A stretch of DNA of 63,928 bases from Oscillospiraceae bacterium (GTDB lineage: Bacteria; Bacillota; Clostridia; Oscillospirales; Oscillospiraceae), in NCBI GenBank assembly GCA_902781745.1, contig CACZKM010000005.1, forward strand, positions 1-63,928. The letters run 5' to 3'. Both the position numbers and the translations under genes were made by a program. The notes below the pieces were generated by a model. The model saw only the letters and a program-made list of their open reading frames with translations. It was not told the DNA's origin and made no database searches. Position 1 is the stretch's first letter, and the number at the start of each line of letters is the position of its first letter. Positions 50,817-58,349 of this stretch are shown piece after piece.

Positions 50817-51842
50817 TTAGCAGTTTATTTCCAGCATTATTGGCAGATGATCTGAGACTTTACTGCGATAAGTGTTATACTTACTTTCTTCGTCAGTATC
50901 CGTCGCTTCTTCTCCTTGATGAACGCCATCTATCACTAACGGCTTTCTGCATATCATACTTTTGGTGTGATCATCTACTGAGAAATGATCATAATTATTA
51001 GCTAATCCTTCTCCAGTTGACTTCAACGTTGTGAGACCCTCTTGAAGTGTGTATATCTTAATTGGCGCATCGTCATTGGTCTCTCCTGGTTTGGGATTGA
51101 ATAGCCGCCCTTTTGAATCAAAGTAAGCAACCTCGGGCACTAGTGGGTAAAGCACACCGCTTTTTCTGAGATTCAAATTATAGTCACCTAGTAATACTGT
51201 TGCCACTGTTCCTCTTGGTTCTATTGAATCACAATCATCGTTTACCTTTTTATATATCCATCCTGCTAAGATATTGAACTCATTCTTTCTCATTTTGATT
51301 GCACCGACTGATAAATCTACTCCTAAATTTTCTTCTCTTGGTTTTCCAAATACAATATGTGTCGTGATCAGCCGAATCTCAACAGGCCTTTCTTTCAGTC
51401 TAAACCGTCCAACGCCAGGATCCCGAATGAGACGAATGATATTATCGCCTTGAGTACTGTACCGATGTTCAATATATGGCTCGATTCGTGTATAAGTGTC
51501 TTTCTTTGGCAGTTCAAATTTATCAGTGTTCCAAATAAACGCATAGCCTTCACCGCGATTATCGTCCCCAAGATACGGATAGTATTTAGACTTGGTCTCA
51601 GGGTTTAACCATCGGCAATCCCAATTCGCTCCTAAACGGGCGAGCAATGATCTTTCATATGATTTGGCTCGATCACCAAGGTTTCTCAGATTTCGGCCTT
51701 TTAGAATGCCACCTTCACTTAGCACTTCCTGAAGAGCAACGATATCAAACCCCTTGATTAGATTTGCAATCCTATCAAGGTCTCGCCCAGTTGCATCATA
51801 AGAAAGATTTTTCACGTTAAACGACCCTATTTTGTAGCCCAT
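50817..51842 (-). CDS. Endonuclease/exonuclease/phosphatase (EEP) family protein
   Basis: A 341-residue protein of the DNase I-like fold. Visible active-site segments are KIGSFNVKNL (Asn), IVALQEVL (catalytic Glu), TTHIVFGK (His), LLGDYNLN (Asp-Asn) and the C-terminal VSDHLPIMLEI (SDH motif). All the residues expected for a metal-dependent nuclease or phosphodiesterase are present. The ATG at 51,842 follows GGAGG. It lies 5 bases after the WYL gene and 15 before the large gene. Confidence 0.85.
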   Translation of the reverse strand: MGYKIGSFNVKNLSYDATGRDLDRIANLIKGFDIVALQEVLSEGGILKGRNLRNLGDRAKSYERSLLARLGANWDCRWLNPETKSKYYPYLGDDNRGEGYAFIWNTDKFELPKKDTYTRIEPYIEHRYSTQGDNIIRLIRDPGVGRFRLKERPVEIRLITTHIVFGKPREENLGVDLSVGAIKMRKNEFNILAGWIYKKVNDDCDSIEPRGTVATVLLGDYNLNLRKSGVLYPLVPEVAYFDSKGRLFNPKPGETNDDAPIKIYTLQEGLTTLKSTGEGLANNYDHFSVDDHTKSMICRKPLVIDGVHQGEEATDTDEESKYNTYRSKVSDHLPIMLEINC

Positions 51843-51847
51843 TATAT

Positions 51848-52795
51848 CTACCCTCCTACGATTGTTTGTATGTAGGTACCCTGACTTTTTAACCACATAT
51901 CAATCCCTTTCCCAAACACCTCGGCCTCCACTATCCAGCCCTCATCATCCTCTTGGATAATCTTAGCGGTGGGCAGGCGGTCCAGGACCGCCTCAATGGA
52001 AGGTCCTGTGTATCGAAACCGTACTGTCTCCAGTTTCCCACCAAACATAAACTGAACACGCTTCCGAAACTCACCTTCCTGGAATCGCCCTGTATAGGCA
52101 GGATGGAAGTGGTCACCAGTCTCTCTGAAGCTCAATATCCGATCCACGCGGTAGATCGTGGGGAATAGATCATCAGGATTTTCAAAAGCTTCCTTACGGT
52201 CAATGTCCTGAATGAAGCCGACCAAATAAAAATAATACTCGGAGAACATCAGCCCAACTGGTTCAATAGTCCGGTGTACCACTTCGTTCCCTTTGAGCTT
52301 CTGATACTCGATCTCCAGTACCTTATGCTGTTGGATAGCCTGTCCCAGGTCCCACAGGCCTGGGAGGATCGTTTTGCCATGATGAGGCTCTACGAATAGA
52401 AATTTCTCATTGGCCAACAACTCCTGAACCGCTCGTTTACTCTCATCGGGAACGCAGCAGTCTATGAGTTTGTCCAGAATCGGGATCATTTCCTCCTTAA
52501 CCATGGACCGGCTTTCCAACAATATCTTGCAGACCGCCAATATTTCACTGTTCGTCAATCCACTTGGTGTTGATCTGGCAAGGTGATACGAATGATCCTT
52601 TCGATCATAGACCAGTTCCTGCGGCAATCCCTGTTCTGCCAGGAAGTATCGCACCAGTTCCAAGTCCCGCTGGGCACTACGCATCGTAATCTGAAAGCGA
52701 TCACATAGGTCTGCCTTGGTCAGGTGCTTCCCCCGAAGCAGGTCGTCATAGATTGCCAGCATCCTGGCAGATTTGTACTCAACGTCCTTTTTCAA
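51848..52795 (-). CDS. WYL-domain transcriptional regulator
   Basis: A 315-residue regulator. Residues about 8-70 form a winged HTH (HLTKADLCDRFQITMRSAQRDLELVRYFL). Residues about 140-235 are the WYL domain (ILPGLWDLGQAIQQHKVLEIEYQK; EPVGLMFSEYYFYLVGFI), with a C-terminal extension (WYL C-terminal). Such regulators often repress phage-defence operons and respond to a nucleic-acid-like signal. The start is TTG, with GGAGGG upstream. First gene of the operon; the promoter carries repeats that are probably its operators. Confidence 0.87.
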   Translation of the reverse strand: MKKDVEYKSARMLAIYDDLLRGKHLTKADLCDRFQITMRSAQRDLELVRYFLAEQGLPQELVYDRKDHSYHLARSTPSGLTNSEILAVCKILLESRSMVKEEMIPILDKLIDCCVPDESKRAVQELLANEKFLFVEPHHGKTILPGLWDLGQAIQQHKVLEIEYQKLKGNEVVHRTIEPVGLMFSEYYFYLVGFIQDIDRKEAFENPDDLFPTIYRVDRILSFRETGDHFHPAYTGRFQEGEFRKRVQFMFGGKLETVRFRYTGPSIEAVLDRLPTAKIIQEDDEGWIVEAEVFGKGIDMWLKSQGTYIQTIVGG

Positions 52796-52910
52796 TCGTT
52801 TTCCCTCCTTTCATCTGCGCTGCACGACCTCGGATACTCTGTATTGTAACGCAGGAGGTAGACACCCATTGTCATTTCACAAAATCTCTAAAGAAATAAT
52901 TACTTATATT

Positions 52911-52939
52911 ATTATACCCTATCATTTGCACAATGTAAA
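52911..52939 (-). promoter_or_regulatory. Promoter of the WYL operon
   Basis: Leftward TTTACA (52934-52939), 17-bp spacer, TATAAT (52911-52916). Confidence 0.78.
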
Positions 52940-52966
52940 CGTTCTTAATCATTTGCATAAAGTAAA
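52921..52966. promoter_or_regulatory. Direct-repeat operators over the WYL promoter
   Basis: ATCATTTGCACAATGTAAA (52,921-52,939) and ATCATTTGCATAAAGTAAA (52,948-52,966) match at 17 of 19 positions. The first covers the -35 box and spacer, the second lies just upstream. This is a good site for repression by the WYL protein. Confidence 0.7.
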
Positions 52967-53036
52967 TATAATTTTTCTTCCACTCCATTAAAATTGATTC
53001 CCCTGCTTGGTACCATTAGGGCAGGAGGGTTGCCTT

Positions 53037-53267
53037 ATGAAGACCGAGTACCCTGAGAAATATCTGACTTTGGGCCTGAAGATCGCCTACTACAGGAAGA
53101 AGGCTGGCTATACACAGGAAGCTTTTGCCGAGAAGATCGGAAGGAGTGTCAACTTTCTTGCTCAGGTAGAGGGTACCGGTACGGTTCGGGGTGTTTCGTT
53201 GGAAACCCTGTTCAAAATTGCTGATGTGCTAGGTATTCCTCCCTCTAAGCTGTTGGAGGATGATTAG
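53037..53267 (+). CDS. XRE-family HTH regulator
   Basis: A 76-residue protein that is essentially one lambda-repressor-like HTH domain (LGLKIAYYRKKAGYTQEAFAEKIGRSVNFLAQVEG). It is divergent from the WYL operon and could regulate that operon, the genes to its right or both. The ATG at 53,037 has GGAGG upstream; the frame continues left without a better site. Confidence 0.85.
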   Translation: MKTEYPEKYLTLGLKIAYYRKKAGYTQEAFAEKIGRSVNFLAQVEGTGTVRGVSLETLFKIADVLGIPPSKLLEDD

Positions 53268-53290
53268 CTTTCCATCCAGATAAAATGTAA

Positions 53291-53321
53291 CCAGGTGAGG
53301 ACAATCCTCACCTGGCTTTTT
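53291..53321 (+). terminator. Terminator of the HTH gene
   Basis: CCAGGTGAGG pairs with CCTCACCTGG, followed by CTTTTT. Confidence 0.88.
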
Positions 53322-53377
53322 GTCTCCGCTCCGCTCGTAATAGCTGACTCATTCAATTATGTATCATATTACTGACA

Positions 53378-53404
53378 ACCGTAGGATTATCCTGCGGTTT
53401 TTTG
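53378..53404 (+). terminator. Second hairpin with T-run before the amidoligase gene
   Basis: ACCGTAGG pairs with CCTGCGGT (one G-T pair) followed by seven Ts. It could be an attenuator in the leader of the amidoligase genes. Confidence 0.5.
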
Positions 53405-53439
53405 CTGCTATACGAAAAAACGAAAAGGAGACAATGCTA

Positions 53440-54549
53440 ATGAACGATATTCTTTACTGTGAACTCTGTCGAAGAAGAATAACCTCAGACGATGCTCACA
53501 CTTTTCACAACCAGACTCTTTGCGAAGACTGCTTGCGTGAAAACACGCTAATCTGCTGTCGCTGCGGAAATCGGCTCTGGAGCGATGACAATGCCGGTGA
53601 CATTCAAACACCGCTCTGCATGAACTGCTACCAGCGGTTTTATACAAGCTGTGAGAACTGCGGCAGAGTGATTGACGTGGATCACTCCTATTACGACGAT
53701 GAGGAAGAGGAAACCCTTTGTTGGCAATGCTACGAAAGACGCCAATATCACAATGCTGTCATTGAGGATTACAGCTACAAACCGGAACCTGTTTTTCATG
53801 GGGATGGTCCGCGTTACTTCGGTGTGGAGTTGGAAATCGACGGAGGCGGCGAGAGTGACCGTAAGGCTGAGCGAATTCTTGCCCAGGCTAACGGCAACGG
53901 CAGAGAAACTATGTACGCCAAGCACGATGGCAGCATTAGCGACGGGTTTGAACTGGTGACACACCCGTTGTCCTATACCTACCACATGAACACTATGCCC
54001 TGGGACGCTGTATTAAGAGAGGCTCGCCGATTGGGCTACTCCTCTCACCAGGCCGGGACCTGCGGCCTGCATATCCATATCAGTCGAGACGCATTCGGAT
54101 TGACTCAGGCAAAACAGGAGCCCTGCATCGCTCGAATCCTGTATTTCGTCGAGCGGTTTTGGGCTGAACTGTTGAAGTTCAGTCGCCGGACTCCTAGCCA
54201 GTTGGCTCAATGGGCTGCACGGTATGGCTATAAGGATCGGCCCATGGACATTCTTGATCACGCCAAAAAGGGCTACCACAGCGGACGGTACACCTGTGTC
54301 AATCTCTATAATCATGACACGATTGAGTTCCGCATTTTCAGGGGAACGCTCAAGCTGAATACACTTCTTGCAACGATTCAAATGGTGGATCGGATTTGCG
54401 ATGTCGCCATCAATTTGACAGACGAAGAATTGAAAGCCATGAGCTGGACCACCTTCGTAGCTGGGTGTGTCAAGCCGGAACTGGTCATGTACTTGAAGGA
54501 ACGGAGGCTCTATGTGAACGAGCCTGTCTATGCTGAACAGGAGGTCTGA
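53440..54549 (+). CDS. Amidoligase family protein with zinc-binding N-terminus
   Basis: A 369-residue protein. The first 95 residues have four pairs of Cys motifs (CELC, CEDC, CCRCG, CMNC, CENCG, CWQC), like a LIM or double zinc ribbon. The rest has the amidoligase_2 motifs: YFGVELEIDGGG (about residue 115), DGSISDGFELVTHPLS, GLHIHISRDAFG and EFRIFRGTL. The family is related to glutamate-cysteine ligase/glutamine synthetase folds and is predicted to form amide bonds with ATP. It pairs with the amidotransferase gene (3-base gap). ATG 53,440 was preferred over one two codons earlier for spacing from AAGGAG. Confidence 0.85.
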   Translation: MNDILYCELCRRRITSDDAHTFHNQTLCEDCLRENTLICCRCGNRLWSDDNAGDIQTPLCMNCYQRFYTSCENCGRVIDVDHSYYDDEEEETLCWQCYERRQYHNAVIEDYSYKPEPVFHGDGPRYFGVELEIDGGGESDRKAERILAQANGNGRETMYAKHDGSISDGFELVTHPLSYTYHMNTMPWDAVLREARRLGYSSHQAGTCGLHIHISRDAFGLTQAKQEPCIARILYFVERFWAELLKFSRRTPSQLAQWAARYGYKDRPMDILDHAKKGYHSGRYTCVNLYNHDTIEFRIFRGTLKLNTLLATIQMVDRICDVAINLTDEELKAMSWTTFVAGCVKPELVMYLKERRLYVNEPVYAEQEV

Positions 54550-54552
54550 TCT

Positions 54553-55485
54553 ATGTGCTGTCTCTTCGGAATGATCGACTATGGACATAGCTTCTCCGGC
54601 AAGCAGAAGAGCAAAATGCTGTCTGCGCTGGCCAGAGAGTGTGAGGAACGAGGCACTGATGCAAGTGGAATCGCTTACAATTATAATAACAAACTCCGCA
54701 TCTATAAGCGACCCTTACCCGCTCGTCAGATGAAATTCCATATCCCCAACGGCGTATCTGTCGTAATGGGTCACACCCGGCTGGCCACTCAGGGCAATGC
54801 CAAGCGGAACTATAACAACCACCCTTTCCTGGGGCGCACCGCTGACGGTTTCTTCTCCCTGTGTCATAACGGAGTACTTTATAACGACACAGCGCTGCGG
54901 AAAACAATGTCTCTTCCACAAACCAGGATCGAGACGGATTCTTATGTCGCCGTACAACTGATTGAAAAGCAATCGACCCTCGACTTAAACAGCCTGAAAT
55001 ATATGGCTGAAACAGTCGAGGGTTCTTTTTGCTTTACGGCCATGGACGAGCGGGACAATCTATATTTCGTGAAAGGAGATAACCCGCTCTGCATATACCA
55101 CTACCGCAGATTAGGCTTGATCCTCTATGCATCCACAGAAGCGATCTTGAGCAGGGGGATTGCCAGAATGAAGGTTGTACTGGGTAAGGCAAGTAAGGTT
55201 GAAGTGAACTGCGGAGAAATATTGAAAATCGATGCCTATGGAAAAATGAGCCACGGAACCTTCAATGCAGACAGCTTATTCTTTCCTGCCTATTATCCTG
55301 GCGGGTTCAGATGCTATTATCCGTCTTCTGCTTCCCGAAGTGCTTCTTTTGAAGATGCGTACTTGGACGAGTTAAGAACAGCCGCTCGATACTATGGTTT
55401 TGATGGTCAGTGGGTAGATTCATGGTACCAGGAAGGACTGACACTGGGCGAAATTGAGGAGTTGCTATACACCGGCGAAATCTGA
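54553..55485 (+). CDS. Class II glutamine amidotransferase
   Basis: A 310-residue protein of the N-terminal nucleophile class. It starts MCCLFGMIDYG, so Cys2 would be the nucleophile after Met removal. GTDASGIAY, VMGHTRLATQGN, NNHPFLG, CHNGVLYN and ETDSYV are the glutaminase-site motifs (as in GlmS and PurF). No synthetase domain is fused; the neighbouring amidoligase is the probable acceptor of the ammonia. AGGAGG precedes the ATG. The product is unknown; peptide or cell-wall modification has been proposed for such pairs. Confidence 0.87.
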   Translation: MCCLFGMIDYGHSFSGKQKSKMLSALARECEERGTDASGIAYNYNNKLRIYKRPLPARQMKFHIPNGVSVVMGHTRLATQGNAKRNYNNHPFLGRTADGFFSLCHNGVLYNDTALRKTMSLPQTRIETDSYVAVQLIEKQSTLDLNSLKYMAETVEGSFCFTAMDERDNLYFVKGDNPLCIYHYRRLGLILYASTEAILSRGIARMKVVLGKASKVEVNCGEILKIDAYGKMSHGTFNADSLFFPAYYPGGFRCYYPSSASRSASFEDAYLDELRTAARYYGFDGQWVDSWYQEGLTLGEIEELLYTGEI

Positions 55486-55515
55486 CTCACTCTCAGATGA
55501 AAGGGGGTGATGCTG

Positions 55516-55617
55516 GTGAATGCGGTAAAATGGAGGCTGCTGGGGATGGCAATCAGCCTGGTGCTGATGGCCATTTTTGATGATTGTGACCTCCCAGAAT
55601 TATTCACGAAGGAGTAG
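55516..55617 (+). CDS. Small single-helix membrane peptide
   Basis: A 33-residue peptide from GTG (GGGGG 8 bases upstream), or 35 from an in-frame ATG at 55,510. WRLLGMAISLVLMAIF is a membrane helix, followed by the acidic tail DDCDLPELFTKE. It follows the amidotransferase gene by 30 bases on the same strand, and could be its substrate, anchor or an unrelated peptide. Confidence 0.45.
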   Translation: MNAVKWRLLGMAISLVLMAIFDDCDLPELFTKE

Positions 55618-55640
55618 ACCTTGACTGTAGTACCCAATGG

Positions 55641-55691
55641 GGGGGGAGACGTTGCGAGGCTTCCGCCTCCGGCTTCAGCCCGTCTCCCCCC
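55641..55691. other. GC-rich hairpin
   Basis: GGGGGGAGACG pairs with CGTCTCCCCCC around a 29-base structured loop. Bases 55,692-55,799 hold no recognised feature. Confidence 0.55.
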
Positions 55692-55799
55692 AATCCCCCC
55701 CTCTCACGCAAAACCAAATATTTCCATTTCTCTTGTGGCCACATAGCTGCTGATGATACTGGTAACTAAACCACCAAGAAAGTAAAATATGATGATTGG

Positions 55800-55881
55800 T
55801 CAAGGAGGGGGAGGTTTTTAAGGAGGGGGACATGGACTGCTGTGCCAACGGCGCAGCGGTCCACTATGGCCCCCTCCTTGA
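55800..55881. other. Alternative, mutually exclusive hairpins
   Basis: CCCCCTCCTTGA (55,870-55,881) can pair perfectly with TCAAGGAGGGGG (55,800-55,811) or with the second AAGGAGGGGG (55,820-55,829), extended by TTTTT/AAAAA. An inner hairpin TGGAC-GCTG/CAGC-GTCCA lies between. No gene is seen in it. Confidence 0.5.
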
Positions 55882-55932
55882 AAAAAGCTAACTCTATCGA
55901 GAGCAATGCTGCATGTAATCATATGCACGAGT

Positions 55933-55965
55933 CATGCCATTAGGGTTCCGGCAAAAAATGGCATG
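55933..55965. promoter_or_regulatory. Inverted repeat before the serine recombinase
   Basis: CATGCCATT (55,933-55,941) is inverted as AATGGCATG (55,957-55,965). With the GGGTATACCC palindrome at 56,017-56,026 it could form part of a res-like site or operator for the recombinase. Confidence 0.4.
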
Positions 55966-56059
55966 TCCCAAAATCGAAAATACAACCCTATTGGAGCACG
56001 TTTGATGCTTGCCATTTGGGTATACCCCATTGGTAAACATTTTAAAGGAGAATATATCA

Positions 56060-56614
56060 ATGAAAATCGGATATATCCGCGTCAGCACGCAAGATCAGAA
56101 CACGGTGCGTCAAGAAGAACTGATGAAGTCTTTAGGTGTAGACCAGATATTTATCGACCGCATGAGTGGAAAAAACACGAACCGACCTGAATTAAATAGC
56201 ATGATGGACTACGTTCGAAAAGGTGATACCGTTGTGGTTGAGTCAATCAGCAGGTTTGCCCGAAACACCAGGGATCTCCTGGACTTGGTTGAGCGTCTGA
56301 TAGCAAAGGGTGTGGAGTTTGTCAGCCAGAAAGAGAGCATTGACACTTCCACTCCCACCGGTAGATTTATGTTGACCGTATTCGCTGCTGTCGCTGAACT
56401 GGAGAGAGAATACATCCTCCAGAGGCAGCGGGAGGGAATTGCCATTGCCAAGGAAAACGGCGTTTATAAAGGCCGTCAGCCCATCAACCATCCAGACTTC
56501 CTACCAGTAGCCAAAAGGTGGAGGGGCGGTGAAATCACAGCCCGCGAGGCAATGAAACGATTACAAATGTCACCCTCGACGTTCTATCGTAAGGTTCGAG
56601 AGTATCATCTATGA
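56060..56614 (+). CDS. Serine recombinase (resolvase/invertase family)
   Basis: A 184-residue recombinase of the small Hin/Tn3-resolvase type. The catalytic serine is in GYIRVSTQDQN (about residue 9), with VESISRFARNTRDLLDLVE and FMLTVFAAVAELEREYILQRQREG forming the catalytic core and long E helix. The C-terminal HTH is ITAREAMKRLQMSPSTFYRKVREY. It would invert or resolve DNA at a nearby site. AAAGGAG precedes the ATG at 56,060. Confidence 0.92.
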   Translation: MKIGYIRVSTQDQNTVRQEELMKSLGVDQIFIDRMSGKNTNRPELNSMMDYVRKGDTVVVESISRFARNTRDLLDLVERLIAKGVEFVSQKESIDTSTPTGRFMLTVFAAVAELEREYILQRQREGIAIAKENGVYKGRQPINHPDFLPVAKRWRGGEITAREAMKRLQMSPSTFYRKVREYHL

Positions 56615-57106
56615 TTTGGAAGCCTATCAGTTTGGCCATCGCCATCCAGTCGATGAAGATTTTTGACCAAAGCAAAACTCCGGAGTCTTTCAGCAATTCT
56701 GCACGGACATCTGTATAAGGGATCTTTTTAGTAAAACCTGGGAAGGCACCTATATATAGAACCATCCGAGATCATTTGGAGCCCATGCTATGCATGTCGC
56801 TGCTCCACAACTTAACCTACACATTGATAAGCAGCCCCAAACAGCGACAGGAAATACCACTAACTAAAGATCCTGGCTCGTTGTCTTGGGGCCTTATCAT
56901 AATTCTTTTGACGTAGAATAATCGCTCATCAGGATAGAAACTCTTCATCGCTTTCTCCTGCTCATTATCCGTTGTATAGTCTTCCAACTGATTTCTGTTC
57001 CTTTTTGTTTTTGTTGCTATATCGCACCTCGAAGCGCTATTTGGTGCTAAATATTATCAATCCGAATGGAACATAAAGGTAATTCAATCATCAGGAGGTC
57101 CAGATA
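56615..57106. other. Non-coding stretch
   Basis: About 490 bases without a convincing gene. A leftward frame overlapping the end of the recombinase gene (56,535-56,765) has no ribosome site and is probably chance or a remnant. Short GGAGCCC...GGGGCC-type pairings occur but no clear terminator follows the recombinase. Confidence 0.4.
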
Positions 57107-57427
57107 ATGAACATGGACAAAAAGAATCAACGCGAACTGAGGATCGCTTTCCGAAAAGGGTACATGGTCCCCGAAAATACCGGAGCCTACTGGACGGATG
57201 ATACCAGAGAACAGTTGGCATATCGATACTCGGAAGTTGGCGTAGGCCTCACAGAGCTCGCGGAAGAATTTGGACGTTCTGAGTCCGCAATCGTTCAGCA
57301 GTTGATAGCGATGGGACTTTTTACACCACCGACCTTCACACGCCCGAGATTGCCCAGAAAACCAAAATGCTTATGCTCAAAATGCCGATGCAAGAAATGT
57401 ATCAGAGATAGAAAGGGGAAGACTTGA
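57107..57427 (+). CDS. Small HTH-like protein with Cys cluster
   Basis: A 106-residue protein. Residues about 30-72 resemble an HTH (GVGLTELAEEFGRSESAIVQQLIAMGLF). The C-terminus has CLCSKCRCKKC, a CxCxxCxCxxC cluster that could bind zinc or an iron-sulfur centre, followed by a basic tail. Function is unknown. CAGGAGG precedes the ATG; the stop touches the next gene. Confidence 0.7.
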   Translation: MNMDKKNQRELRIAFRKGYMVPENTGAYWTDDTREQLAYRYSEVGVGLTELAEEFGRSESAIVQQLIAMGLFTPPTFTRPRLPRKPKCLCSKCRCKKCIRDRKGKT

Positions 57428-57610
57428 ATGCTTGAACAATATGACGAATACCTTACAGCAGATGAAACCTGTGATCTGCTGAAAATGGGGCATAACGCTA
57501 TTTATAAGCTGCTCAACTCCGGGGAACTGAAGGCCTTCCGCAACGGAAGGACATGGAGGATTCCCAAAGAAAGTGTGATTGAGTATACTCGACGCATGGC
57601 GAAACTATAA
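57428..57610 (+). CDS. Excisionase-family DNA-binding protein
   Basis: A 60-residue MerR-type winged HTH (LTADETCDLLKMGHNAIYKLLNSGELKAFRNGRTWRIPKESVIEYTRR). Such helix-turn-helix_17 proteins act as excisionases or regulators in mobile elements. It is cotranscribed with the Cys-cluster protein. Confidence 0.85.
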   Translation: MLEQYDEYLTADETCDLLKMGHNAIYKLLNSGELKAFRNGRTWRIPKESVIEYTRRMAKL

Positions 57611-57614
57611 TACA

Positions 57615-57645
57615 TCACCCGTTGGGAGTCAGTCCCAACGGGTGA
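57615..57645 (+). terminator. Hairpin after the excisionase-like gene
   Basis: TCACCCGTTGGGA pairs perfectly with TCCCAACGGGTGA around a 5-base loop; no T-run on either strand. Confidence 0.55.
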
Positions 57646-57704
57646 ACACTGTCGGTTGGTGTCATTATATGATACTCGATCCGAACACTTAAACCAGCGC
57701 TCAC

Positions 57705-58349
57705 TCATCCAACTCTTTCCATGAGATCGCCCGGTTCGCATGACAAGGTTTTTGCCAGAAGAATGACATATTCAGCTTGTGCTTTGTTGATGTTCTTCTG
57801 TCTCTGCTCATACTGCTGAATGGTTCTGAGCGGAACGCCAGACAATTCAGAAAGAGCACGCTGGCTCAAGCCAAGGTGACAGCGCCTTCTTTTCAATTCC
57901 GTCTCAGGATAGGCCCTCTGATACTGATTGTTCATATAATCTACAAAATGACTAATATCCATCTCATGGTATGGTATATAAAGAGATCGAACTTCTTGGA
58001 TCGGGATAACTGATATGATCTCAGCAAAAGAGAGGGCGGTAAACCACTGATAGTATGCCAAGGCCCATCCGGTCCAGTATTCTTCGCTTCGATTGACAGT
58101 ATAGCGCGGGGGTTGTGTGGGAACGTTCCGACCCATGTGGAACAGCACGTCATATGTCAGTTCGACGCCGGACCTCCCCGCCAGGAACGAACAATTCCCC
58201 AGTTCAAATTCTTTGGCAACGCCAGACTGGATAAAAAGATCGAAGTATGCTTCTAAGTCATAGCCGAGATCGTGGACTGCATAATCCAGCATCCAACCCA
58301 AGGCTGAACGAGCATTCTTCAAATAGGTTTTATCGTAAGCGTGGATCAT
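57705..58349 (-). CDS. HTH protein, probable antitoxin of the DUF3990 pair
   Basis: A 214-residue protein. The C-terminal HTH (about 150-205: RRRCHLGLSQRALSELSGVPLRTIQQYEQRQKNINKAQAEYVILLAKTL, in pieces) is XRE-type. The N-terminal 145 residues (ARSALGWMLDYAVHDLGYDLEAYFDLFIQSGVAKEFELGN) match a pattern often found next to DUF3990 genes (DUF3791-like). It overlaps the toxin-like gene by 20 bases, so translation is coupled. It probably binds the palindrome at 59,031-59,046. Confidence 0.7.
   Translation of the reverse strand: MIHAYDKTYLKNARSALGWMLDYAVHDLGYDLEAYFDLFIQSGVAKEFELGNCSFLAGRSGVELTYDVLFHMGRNVPTQPPRYTVNRSEEYWTGWALAYYQWFTALSFAEIISVIPIQEVRSLYIPYHEMDISHFVDYMNNQYQRAYPETELKRRRCHLGLSQRALSELSGVPLRTIQQYEQRQKNINKAQAEYVILLAKTLSCEPGDLMERVG

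Noticed and set aside
56535-56765. Leftward 76-residue frame after the serine recombinase
   Set aside because: No ribosome site, overlaps the recombinase HTH region, no recognised domain; could be a remnant but cannot be supported.
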